A DNA stretch of 64,000 nt, from assembly GCA_965279115.1 (NCBI GenBank), contig OZ257137.1, positions 4,712,001 through 4,776,000 of the forward strand, read 5' to 3'. Origin of the DNA: JAEUOS01 sp965279115. Its GTDB lineage: Bacteria; Pseudomonadota; Gammaproteobacteria; Burkholderiales; JAEUOS01. This document shows positions 33,906-41,160 of this stretch, in pieces. The notes beneath the pieces were generated by a model, which did not search any database, was not told where the DNA came from, and saw only the letters and a list, made by a program, of their open reading frames with translations. The position numbers and the translations under genes are program-made. How positions within the stretch are numbered: position 1 is the stretch's first letter; each line of letters begins with the position of its first letter.

Positions 33906-35549
33906 ATGACCAATCCGATCGCGACAGCAACTACCCGTGTGCCGGGTTCGAACGCGGTGCTCGATGCGCTGGTCATAGGCGCGGGATTCGCCGGCATGTA
34001 CCAGCTGCATTGCCTGCGCGACCGCCTCGGCCTGGCCGTGCAGGTGCTCGAAGCCGCCGCCGGTGTGGGTGGCACCTGGTACTGGAACCGCTACCCCGGC
34101 GCGCGCTGCGATTCCGAAAGCCATGCCTACCGCTATTCGTTCTCCGAGGACCTGGCGCGCGAGTGGCAATGGTCGGAGCGCTATCCCGGCCAGGCAGAGG
34201 TGTTGCGCTACCTCAACTTCGTGGCCGACCGCCTCGACCTGAAGCGCGACATCCGCTTCAACACTCGCGTAAAGACGGCGCGTTGGGATGAGGGCGCCGC
34301 GCTCTGGGAGGTGACCACCGAAGCTGGCGAAAGCCATCGTGCGCGCTTCCTGATCACCGCCGTGGGCTGCCTTTCCTCGGCCAACATTCCGGATATTCCC
34401 GGCCTGGAAAGCTTCGAAGGGCGCTGGTACCACACCGGCCAGTGGCCGCATGAAGGTGTCGACTTCCACGGCAAGCGGGTGGGGCAGGTGGGCACCGGTT
34501 CCACCGGCATCCAGTGCGCCCCGGTGATCGCCGAGAGCGCCGCGCACCTGACGGTATTCCAGCGCACCGCCAACTACAGCGTGCCGGCGCGCAACGCGCC
34601 CTTGAGCGACGAGTTCAAGCGCTATGCGCGCGACAATGTGGCCGAGATCAACCGCGCCATGCGCGCCACCCGCAACGGACATCCGTTTTTCGACGCCGAC
34701 CGGCTGGCCCTGGCGACACCGCCCGAGGAGCGCCAGGCGCTGTACGAAGAGGCGTGGGCCAAAGGCGGCCTGCAATTCCGCGCCACCTTCGGCGACATCA
34801 TCTCGAACCTGGAAGCCAACAGCACGGCGGCCGAGTTCATCCGCGGCAAGATCCGCGCGACCGTCAAGGATCCGGTGACGGCGGCCAGGCTGTCGGACAT
34901 CGACCATCCCTACGCGGCCAAGCGCCCGCCCATCGACTCTAACTACTTCGAGACCTTCAACCGCGACAACGTGGCGCTGGTGGATCTGCGTGCCGAGCCG
35001 ATCGAGCGCATCACCCCGCGCGGCATTCGCACCAGCAACGCGGAGTACCCGCTTGACGCGATCGTCTTCGCCACCGGTTTCGACGGCATGACCGGATCGC
35101 TTCTCGCCATGGACATACGTGGCCGTGACAACGTGTCGCTCGGACAGGCCTGGAGCGAGGGGCCGCGCAACTACCTGGGCCTGCAGGTCGCCGGATTCCC
35201 CAACATGTTCATGATCACCGGCCCCGGCAGCCCTTCGGTGTTGTGCAACATGCCGGTGCCGATCGAGCAGCATGTGGAATGGATCACCGACTGCATCTCC
35301 CGCATGCGCGAAAAGGGCGTCAAGCGCATCGAGACAGGTGAGGCGGCGATGGAAGCCTGGGTGGCCAAGGTGAACCAGGCAGCTGCCGCCACCCTGCTGC
35401 CGATGGCAACCCATTCCTGGTACCTGGGCGCCAACATTCCCGGCAAGCCGCGGGTGTTCATGCCCTATGCGGGCGGCATGGCGCGCTACCGCGAGATCTG
35501 TGCGCAGGTGGCAGCCAACAACTACGAAGGCTTCAGCTTCAGCGACTGA
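33906..35549 (+). CDS. Flavin-containing Baeyer-Villiger monooxygenase
   Basis: This 547-residue class B flavoprotein inserts oxygen next to a ketone, giving an ester or lactone, with FAD, NADPH and O2. FAD loop GAGFAG is at 25-30, GGTWYWNRYPGARCDSES follows, the Baeyer-Villiger fingerprint FxGxxxHxxxWP is at 170-181 (FEGRWYHTGQWP), and the NADPH loop GTGSTG is at 196-201. The length and the Arg/Asp segment match cyclohexanone-type enzymes. ATG 33906 is used; the GTG at 33864 is a less likely start. It lies in the rightward operon between the acyl-CoA ligase and a Bug receptor, suggesting a cyclic ketone substrate. Confidence 0.93.
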   Translation: MTNPIATATTRVPGSNAVLDALVIGAGFAGMYQLHCLRDRLGLAVQVLEAAAGVGGTWYWNRYPGARCDSESHAYRYSFSEDLAREWQWSERYPGQAEVLRYLNFVADRLDLKRDIRFNTRVKTARWDEGAALWEVTTEAGESHRARFLITAVGCLSSANIPDIPGLESFEGRWYHTGQWPHEGVDFHGKRVGQVGTGSTGIQCAPVIAESAAHLTVFQRTANYSVPARNAPLSDEFKRYARDNVAEINRAMRATRNGHPFFDADRLALATPPEERQALYEEAWAKGGLQFRATFGDIISNLEANSTAAEFIRGKIRATVKDPVTAARLSDIDHPYAAKRPPIDSNYFETFNRDNVALVDLRAEPIERITPRGIRTSNAEYPLDAIVFATGFDGMTGSLLAMDIRGRDNVSLGQAWSEGPRNYLGLQVAGFPNMFMITGPGSPSVLCNMPVPIEQHVEWITDCISRMREKGVKRIETGEAAMEAWVAKVNQAAAATLLPMATHSWYLGANIPGKPRVFMPYAGGMARYREICAQVAANNYEGFSFSD

Positions 35550-35573
35550 TACGCCGGGGCGATGCTCTATCAT
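35546..35573 (+). promoter_or_regulatory. Possible internal promoter before the Bug gene
   Basis: CTGATA (35546-35551), a 16-bp spacer and TATCAT (35568-35573) form a plausible sigma-70 promoter overlapping the BVMO stop. It could give the receptor gene independent expression within the operon. Confidence 0.35.
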
Positions 35574-35579
35574 TCCGGC

Positions 35580-35595
35580 TTCGCCGCAAGGCGAA
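35580..35595 (+). terminator. GNRA-tetraloop hairpin between BVMO and Bug genes
   Basis: TTCGCC and GGCGAA flank a GCAA tetraloop (35580-35595), a compact stable RNA hairpin. Without a T-run it is more likely an mRNA processing or stability element than a terminator. Confidence 0.4.
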
Positions 35596-35622
35596 CCTGA
35601 AAACAAGAACCGGGAGAGAGCA

Positions 35623-36588
35623 ATGTTTCAAGCAAGAGGATGGCTGCGTGCAGCCGCTTTGGCCATAGGCTTGGCGGCCACGGCCGCCGGCGCGCAGCAG
35701 TACCCCACCAAATCCGTCCGCCTGATGGTGCCGTATGCGCCCGGCGGCGGCACCGACATCCTGGCACGGCTGTTCGCACAAAAGCTCACCGAATCCTGGG
35801 GCCAGACCGTGCTGGTGGAAAACCGCCCGGGTGCCGATGGCGTGATCGGGTCTGAAGTCATCGTCAACGCGCCGCCCGATGGCCACAGCCTGGTGCTGGT
35901 GGTGGCGGCGCACCTGATCAACCCCTTCGTCAAGAACAAGCTGCCGTTCGACGTGGTCAAGGACTTCACACCGGTGACGCTGGTGTCGGCCTCCCCCTGG
36001 GTGGTGGTGGTCAACCCGACGGTGCCCGCCAACAGCATCAAGGAATTGATCGCGCTGGCCAAGGCGCAGCCGGGCAAGCTCACCTTCGGCAGTTCTGAGC
36101 CGTCGTCGCGCCTGGCTGGCGAGCAGTTCAAGGTGCAGGCCGGCGTGAACCTGCTGCACGTGGCCTACAAGGGCGGCTCGCAGATCATGGTGGACCTGCT
36201 GGGCGGGCATATCCAGGTGGGTTTCACCAGCGTGCTCACGGTGCTGCAGCACTACAAGAGCGGCAAGCTGCGCGTGCTGGGCGTGGGCGGCAAGAACCGC
36301 TCGCCGTCGATGCCGGACATTCCCACAGTGATCGAAGGCGGCCTGCCGGGTTACGAGACCTCCGCCTGGTACGGCCTGTACGGCCCGCCCAACATGCCGG
36401 CGGACATCACCAACAAAATCCAGCGCGAGATCGCGCGCATCGCGAAGCTGCCGGAAGTGCGTGATCGTTTGACCCAGCTGGGCGCCGAACCGGTGGCCAA
36501 TACGCCGGAGGAATTCGCCGCCTTTGGCAGGAGCGAGTACGCGAAGTTCGAGCGCCTGGTGCGTGAAGCGGGGATGAAGCCGGAGTAA
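35623..36588 (+). CDS. Bug/TctC family receptor protein (copy 5)
   Basis: This 321-residue periplasmic receptor has signal FQARGWLRAAALAIGLAATAAGA. Loops are VPYAPGGGTDILAR and VENRPGADGVIG, with HVAYKGGSQIMVDLLGG in the C-lobe. The ATG at 35623 follows GGGAGAGAG. It closes the rightward MaoC-CaiB-ligase-BVMO operon and is the best candidate for the receptor that captures that pathway's substrate. Confidence 0.92.
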   Translation: MFQARGWLRAAALAIGLAATAAGAQQYPTKSVRLMVPYAPGGGTDILARLFAQKLTESWGQTVLVENRPGADGVIGSEVIVNAPPDGHSLVLVVAAHLINPFVKNKLPFDVVKDFTPVTLVSASPWVVVVNPTVPANSIKELIALAKAQPGKLTFGSSEPSSRLAGEQFKVQAGVNLLHVAYKGGSQIMVDLLGGHIQVGFTSVLTVLQHYKSGKLRVLGVGGKNRSPSMPDIPTVIEGGLPGYETSAWYGLYGPPNMPADITNKIQREIARIAKLPEVRDRLTQLGAEPVANTPEEFAAFGRSEYAKFERLVREAGMKPE

Positions 36589-36591
36589 ATG

Positions 36592-36617
36592 AGCGTTACA
36601 TCTTGTGATGTGACGCT
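36592..36617 (+). promoter_or_regulatory. Palindrome upstream of the small antitoxin-like ORF
   Basis: AGCGTTACATC (36592-36602) and GATGTGACGCT (36607-36617) are inverted copies with one G-T mismatch and a TTGT centre. It starts 3 bases after the Bug stop and 26 bases before the next ORF. It could be a protein-binding operator, or an RNA hairpin at the end of the Bug transcript. Confidence 0.45.
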
Positions 36618-36643
36618 AGCCCAAAAATCTGGAGTGAAAAGCC

Positions 36644-36865
36644 ATGAACACGAAGGCGATCTACTTGGCACGCGACCCGGATTTGCGTGCGTCCCAGATT
36701 GCGATACAGCGTGCCGCACGGCGTGCTCGCGAGGTGGCGGCAACTACGGGTACCGCTCTCATCGTGAGTCATAACGGTGTGATCGAGCGGATCGTGTTGA
36801 ATCCGGCCGTGGCGAGGGCAGGGGTCCAGGAAGACACTGCGCCCTACGGCCCAACAAGTTCCTGA
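36644..36865 (+). CDS. Small uncharacterised protein, antitoxin-like
   Basis: This 73-residue ORF has a good ribosome site (GGAG at 36631-36634, 9 bases before ATG). The sequence is basic and helical at first (RAARRAREVAATTGTALIVSHNGVIERIVLNP), then tails off. The pattern of an Ala/Arg-rich helix followed by TGT-x-LIV-x-x-x-GxxxxI resembles small solitary antitoxin-like proteins, but no toxin gene lies beside it. The palindrome 26 bases upstream could be its operator. Base composition is less GC-rich than its neighbours. The function is unknown and coding status is probable, not certain. Confidence 0.5.
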   Translation: MNTKAIYLARDPDLRASQIAIQRAARRAREVAATTGTALIVSHNGVIERIVLNPAVARAGVQEDTAPYGPTSS

Positions 36866-36914
36866 AGTTGTCATGCCCGCGCGAAACAGGCGCGGCCCGT
36901 CGAGGAGACCTGAA

Positions 36915-37793
36915 TTGCAAACCTGGCAACTTGGCAACGTGCGCATCGACCGTGTGGTCGAATTCGAGATGCCGCTCATCCCGCCGCTGGCGTTGTACCC
37001 GGCGGCCACGCCCGAGGCGATTGCGCGGCACAAGCATTGGCTGGAGCCGCGGCTGATGGATCCGGAAACCGGTCTCCTCGTGTTGGGCATCCACAGCTAC
37101 CTGATCCGCAGCCGCAACCACACCATCCTGGTGGATGCCTGCAGCGGCAACGACCGGCCGCGCCCCAACAAGCCGCGTTACCACATGAAGCAGTGGCCTT
37201 ACCTCGAGAACCTTGCCAAGACCGGCGTGGCCCCGGAGGATGTGGACTACGTGCTGTGCACCCACCTGCATGTGGACCATGTGGGCTGGAACACCCGCCT
37301 GGTGGACGGGCGCTGGGTGCCGACCTTTCCGAATGCCAAGTACCTGTTCGCGCGTGCCGAGTGGGAGTACTGGCGCGAGCATTACAAGACCGAGCAGTTC
37401 CGCGACGATCCATACTACAAGGACAGCATCCTGCCGATCATCGAGTCGGGGCAGTTCGAGCTGGTCGAGAGCGACTACGCCTTTGACGAGGAAGTGTGGC
37501 TGGACCCGTCGCCGGGCCACACGCCGGGGCATGTGTGCGTGCACATCCGTTCCGGCGGGCAGGAGGCGGTGATGAGCGGTGACCTCATGCATCACGCATT
37601 GCAATGTGCCGAGCCGGACTGGAGCAGCTGCTTCTGCGTGGACCCGGCGCATTCGGCGCGCACCCGGCGCGAATTTCTCGGGCGTTACGAGGGCACGCCG
37701 GTGCGCATTTTCACCGCCCATTTTCCCACCCCGACGGCAGGCACGATCGTCCGCGTCGGCGACGCGTGGCGCTTCAAGTTTGAAAGCGAATGA
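36915..37793 (+). CDS. Metallo-beta-lactamase-fold hydrolase (lactonase-like)
   Basis: This 292-residue MBL-fold enzyme has dinuclear metal motif HLHVDH at 117-122, a second metal His in PSPGHTPGHVCV and Asp in MSGDLMHH, with a final His in FTAHFPTPTAG. The layout (long N-region before the metal site, then an insertion WEYWREHYKTEQF) is that of quorum-quenching or other lactonases. A TTG start at 36915 with GAGGAG 7 bases upstream fits best; the open frame from 36873 lacks a site. A Bug receptor follows after 85 bases. A lactonase would suit a pathway containing a Baeyer-Villiger enzyme, but the two are not in one operon. Confidence 0.85.
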   Translation: MQTWQLGNVRIDRVVEFEMPLIPPLALYPAATPEAIARHKHWLEPRLMDPETGLLVLGIHSYLIRSRNHTILVDACSGNDRPRPNKPRYHMKQWPYLENLAKTGVAPEDVDYVLCTHLHVDHVGWNTRLVDGRWVPTFPNAKYLFARAEWEYWREHYKTEQFRDDPYYKDSILPIIESGQFELVESDYAFDEEVWLDPSPGHTPGHVCVHIRSGGQEAVMSGDLMHHALQCAEPDWSSCFCVDPAHSARTRREFLGRYEGTPVRIFTAHFPTPTAGTIVRVGDAWRFKFESE

Positions 37794-37878
37794 AGCGCCA
37801 AGCAGGTAACATGACGCCGCCCATCCACAAAGACAGGTCGCCACGCCGCACAGGCGCATGCCGACCGGAGACATCAAC

Positions 37879-38856
37879 ATGAAGAGACGCACCATCCTCA
37901 CAGGCGCCGCCTCGCTGGCCGCCACCACGCTCCTGGGCAGCCACGCACGCGCCGCGGAACCTTACCCCACCAAGCCCATCACCATCCTGGTGCCGCAGGC
38001 GCCCGGCGGTGCCAACGACGTGATCGGCCGCGCGCTGGCCCAGAAGCTTGCCGTCGTGTTCGGCAGCCCGGTGGTGGTTGAAAACCGCGTGGGGGCAGGC
38101 GGCAACGTCGGCACCGTGCATGTGGCGCGCCAGCCCAAGGACGGCTACACCCTGCTGCTCAATGCGCAAAGCGTGCAGACCATCAACCCTTTCCTGTACC
38201 GCAAGGTGGGCTTCGATCCGGTGAAGGATTTCGACCCGGTGATGGTGGTGGGCGTGGCGCCCTACATCCTGGTGGTGAACCCCTCCGTGCCCGCGAAGAA
38301 CGTGCGCGAACTGGCGGCGCTGGCCAAGGCCCAGCCCGGCAAGCTCAACTACGCTTCCTCCGGCAACGGCACGGTCAACCACATGCTGGGCGAGATGTTC
38401 CGCAAGGCCACCGGGACCGACATCGTGCATGTGCCCTACAAGGGCGCCGCAGCGGCGGCCACCGACGTGATCGGCGGCCAGGCGCAAATCGCCTTTGGCA
38501 GCATCGCGGGCTTGCTGCCCTTCATCAAGAGCGGGCAGTTGCGCGCGCTGGGTGTGTGCACCGAAAAGCGCACCGCGCTGGCCCCCGACATGCCCACCCT
38601 GCACGAATCGATTCCCGGCCTGCATGCCAACGCCTGGTACGGCCTGTTCGTCCCGGTCGGCACGCCCCGGGAGATCATCAACAAGCTGCACACCGAGATC
38701 ACCAAGGTGATGAACGACCAGGAAATGAAGGACAAGCTCACCGGCCTGGGCGTCGAGGCTGCGCCTAGCACGCCTGATCAACTGGCGGCGCTGCTCAAGG
38801 AAGACCTGGTGCGTTGGTCGAGGATCGTCAAGGACTCGGGCGCGCAGTTGGATTGA
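37879..38856 (+). CDS. Bug/TctC family receptor protein (copy 6), Tat-like signal
   Basis: This 325-residue receptor has an N-terminus that reads KRRTILTGAASLAATTLLGSHA, with twin Arg at residues 3-4, suggesting Tat export of a folded protein. Loops are VPQAPGGANDVIGR and VENRVGAGGNVG, with HVPYKGAAAAATDVIGG. Start 37879 is preferred because GGAG lies just upstream; an ATG at 37858 is in frame. It lies between the lactonase-like gene and an alpha/beta hydrolase gene (22-base gap). Confidence 0.9.
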   Translation: MKRRTILTGAASLAATTLLGSHARAAEPYPTKPITILVPQAPGGANDVIGRALAQKLAVVFGSPVVVENRVGAGGNVGTVHVARQPKDGYTLLLNAQSVQTINPFLYRKVGFDPVKDFDPVMVVGVAPYILVVNPSVPAKNVRELAALAKAQPGKLNYASSGNGTVNHMLGEMFRKATGTDIVHVPYKGAAAAATDVIGGQAQIAFGSIAGLLPFIKSGQLRALGVCTEKRTALAPDMPTLHESIPGLHANAWYGLFVPVGTPREIINKLHTEITKVMNDQEMKDKLTGLGVEAAPSTPDQLAALLKEDLVRWSRIVKDSGAQLD

Positions 38857-38878
38857 GCACAGGGCTTTCGTCATCGCC

Positions 38879-39934
38879 ATGAACACACTTGCACACTGCA
38901 CGGTGGAGCAGGAAGTGGCGCGCTATTGCGCACCTGGAGCAATGATCGAGGGCAACGAGGGCTGGGCGGAGATCGGCGGATTCGAGTTCGAGAATGGCGG
39001 GCATGTCGAGCGACTGAACGTGGGCTATGTCACCCACGGTACGCTCAACGCGGCGCGCGACAACGCCATCGTGCTCATGCCCGGCACCACCAACACACGT
39101 CATAGTGCGGACGGCTACATCGGCACGGGCAAGGCGTTCGATCCGCAGCGCCATTTCATCATCGCGCTCGACGCCATCGGCGCCGGCACTTCGTCGAAAC
39201 CATCGGATGGCCTCGGCGAAAGGTTTCCCGCGTACAACATCCGCGACATGGTGCGCGCCCAGTATCGCGCGGTGACCGAACACTTCGGTTTGACGACGGC
39301 GGCTGCGGTGGCCGGGGCCTCGATGGGCGCTTTCCAGTCGCTGGAATGGGCCATCGCGTTTCCGGCATTCGCGCGCAGCGCTGTCCTGCTCGTACCGGCT
39401 GCGCGCGCGAGCCATGTGTTCAGGTCCGTGGTGCGCACGGCACAGGAGATTCTGGAGCTTGATCCCTCGTGGGGACTGCCGGCGGCCGACATGACCGGAC
39501 TCAAGGCGTTGCATGCCGCCGTGCGCACTTATTTTCCGTGGACGGTGAGCGATAGCTATCTGGAGCGAGTGCCGCTTCGGCTGGTTGAAATGGAAATTCA
39601 GTCCGCGATCAGGCGTTCCGCGCAGTGGCATCCGTGGGACTACATGCGCCGCTACCAGGCATCTGCCAGCCACGATGTCGCCACGCCTTTCGGCGGCGAT
39701 CTCGCGCTGGCGCTCGGACGCGTGAGTGCGCCAACGCTGCTCTTGCCTACCTCATCGGAGCGCCTGCTGGGCGGTGCCAGCGGCGCCGAACTGCAACGGC
39801 ACATAGAGTGCGCTCGTCTGGTGGAAGTGACCACCGACCGCGGCCACCTGGGCTGGCGTGCCATCGACGGGACCCGTGAAACCGGCACCGTCAACCGTGA
39901 AATCAGGGCGTTTCTTGAGGAGATCAAAACTTGA
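38879..39934 (+). CDS. Alpha/beta hydrolase, homoserine O-acetyltransferase-like
   Basis: This 351-residue alpha/beta hydrolase has nucleophile elbow GASMGAFQSLEWA with Ser148, and a late catalytic His in VTTDRGHLGWRAID. The GxSMG...LEW pattern and HSADGYIGTGKAFDPQRHFII are those of the MetX/homoserine acetyltransferase family. It may act as an ordinary hydrolase rather than in methionine synthesis, because its neighbours are Bug receptors. Its stop overlaps the next TTG start by 4 bases, so it is coupled to copy 7. Confidence 0.85.
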   Translation: MNTLAHCTVEQEVARYCAPGAMIEGNEGWAEIGGFEFENGGHVERLNVGYVTHGTLNAARDNAIVLMPGTTNTRHSADGYIGTGKAFDPQRHFIIALDAIGAGTSSKPSDGLGERFPAYNIRDMVRAQYRAVTEHFGLTTAAAVAGASMGAFQSLEWAIAFPAFARSAVLLVPAARASHVFRSVVRTAQEILELDPSWGLPAADMTGLKALHAAVRTYFPWTVSDSYLERVPLRLVEMEIQSAIRRSAQWHPWDYMRRYQASASHDVATPFGGDLALALGRVSAPTLLLPTSSERLLGGASGAELQRHIECARLVEVTTDRGHLGWRAIDGTRETGTVNREIRAFLEEIKT

Positions 39935-40902
39935 AACCGGCATTCGTTCGTGGAGCGGCCGCCATGCTGCTCATGGCCACCTGTGGCGTGGCGATGGCTG
40001 CCGATCCCTATCCCAGCCGGCCGATCAAGCTGGTGGTTCCCTATACGCCAGGTCAGGGGGCCGACTCGGCTGCGCGGCTGGTTGCAACCAGGCTCGCGGA
40101 AAGGCTCAAGCAGTCCATAGTGATCGAGAACCGGCCCGGGGCAGGCGGCAACATTGGTGCGGAAGCGGTCGCCGGTGCGGCACCGGATGGTTACACCCTA
40201 TTGGTTGGCTCTAACGCCACGCATGCCGCCAACGCGGCGCTCTATCCCTCGTTGCGTTTCGACCCCGTGAAGGATTTCACCGCGATCGCATATATCGGTG
40301 CGGTGCCGATGGCGCTCGTCGCCAGTCCCGGCTTCGCGGCCTCGAGCCTGCGCGACCTCGTTGCCATGGCCAAGGCCAGGCCGGATTCCGTCACCGTCGC
40401 CGTGCCGAGCACGACAGCGCGCGTGGTACTTGAACTGCTGGAGAAATCCTCGGGCGCAAGTTTCAAGGGCGTGCCCTACAAGGGCAGCAGTGCCGCTGTC
40501 GCCGATCTGCTTGGCGGACACGTTCAATTGAGCATCGATACCGCGATGGCGGCCACCCCGCAGGTGCAGGCCGGCAAGATGAAGGCCCTTGGCATCACGG
40601 CGCTGGCACGCAGTTCCGTCCTGCCGGGCGTATCCACCTTCGCCGAGTCGGGGTTGGCGGATTTCAACCTGGTGGCATGGAACGTATGGTTCGCCCCGCA
40701 GGGCACGCCGGCCGATGTTGTCGCCCGGCTCAATAGCGAGATTCGCGGCGTGCTGGCCGACCCCGACGTGGCAGGCAGGATGCGCTCGTTGGGCTATGAG
40801 CCCGGCGCGGGCGAGGACGCGCGCAAGGTGGCCGAGTTTGTCCGCGCCGAGACTGCCAAATGGGGGGCGCTGATTCGCGGCGCGGGCATCAAGGCCGATT
40901 GA
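39931..40902 (+). CDS. Bug/TctC family receptor protein (copy 7), TTG start
   Basis: This 323-residue receptor starts at TTG 39931, eight bases after GAGGAG, in a 4-base overlap with the hydrolase stop. Signal FVRGAAAMLLMATCGVAMA; loops VPYTPGQGADSAAR and IENRPGAGGNIG; C-lobe GVPYKGSSAAVADLLGG. The first loop has GQ in place of GG. It is the last gene of the lactonase-like - Bug - hydrolase - Bug run. A cyclase gene fragment follows immediately. Confidence 0.9.
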   Translation: MKPAFVRGAAAMLLMATCGVAMAADPYPSRPIKLVVPYTPGQGADSAARLVATRLAERLKQSIVIENRPGAGGNIGAEAVAGAAPDGYTLLVGSNATHAANAALYPSLRFDPVKDFTAIAYIGAVPMALVASPGFAASSLRDLVAMAKARPDSVTVAVPSTTARVVLELLEKSSGASFKGVPYKGSSAAVADLLGGHVQLSIDTAMAATPQVQAGKMKALGITALARSSVLPGVSTFAESGLADFNLVAWNVWFAPQGTPADVVARLNSEIRGVLADPDVAGRMRSLGYEPGAGEDARKVAEFVRAETAKWGALIRGAGIKAD

Positions 40903-40928
40903 AGCGGATCAACCGGGCTGACCTGTCG

Positions 40929-41120
40929 AAATTCAGCGTCACCGGCGACCCCATCAACGTGGCCTCGCGGGTCGAGGGCCTTACCGGCCAGTTCCAGGTG
41001 GATCTCCTCATCACCGAAGAAATCTCCGCCACGCTCGACGATAGGTTTGAGTTGTGTGCCATGCCGCCCGCCACGGTCAATGGCAAGGCGGTGCCGCTGC
41101 ATACTTATTTCGCGGAGCCC
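40929..41120 (+). pseudogene. Adenylate/guanylate cyclase C-terminal fragment
   Basis: The frame between the Bug stop (40902) and the GMC stop (41161) encodes KFSVTGDPINVASRVEGLT, then LLITEEISATLDDRFELCAMP and VNGKAVPLHTYFAE. These are the conserved closing elements of class III adenylate cyclase catalytic domains (GDxVNxASRLE, LITE..., VKGKxxPVxxY). Only about 63 residues remain: the catalytic metal-binding N-part, any receptor region and a proper start codon are absent. The frame then reads on out of register into the opposite-strand gene. It is a decayed remnant, probably left by a deletion or rearrangement. Confidence 0.75.
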
Positions 41121-41160
41121 GACAGATCACCAACCGACGTCAGCGCCGGCGCCAGGCGCA

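Noticed and set aside
36589..36774. 61-residue frame starting directly after the Bug stop
   Set aside because: Overlaps the better-supported 73-residue ORF in another frame and runs through the palindrome.
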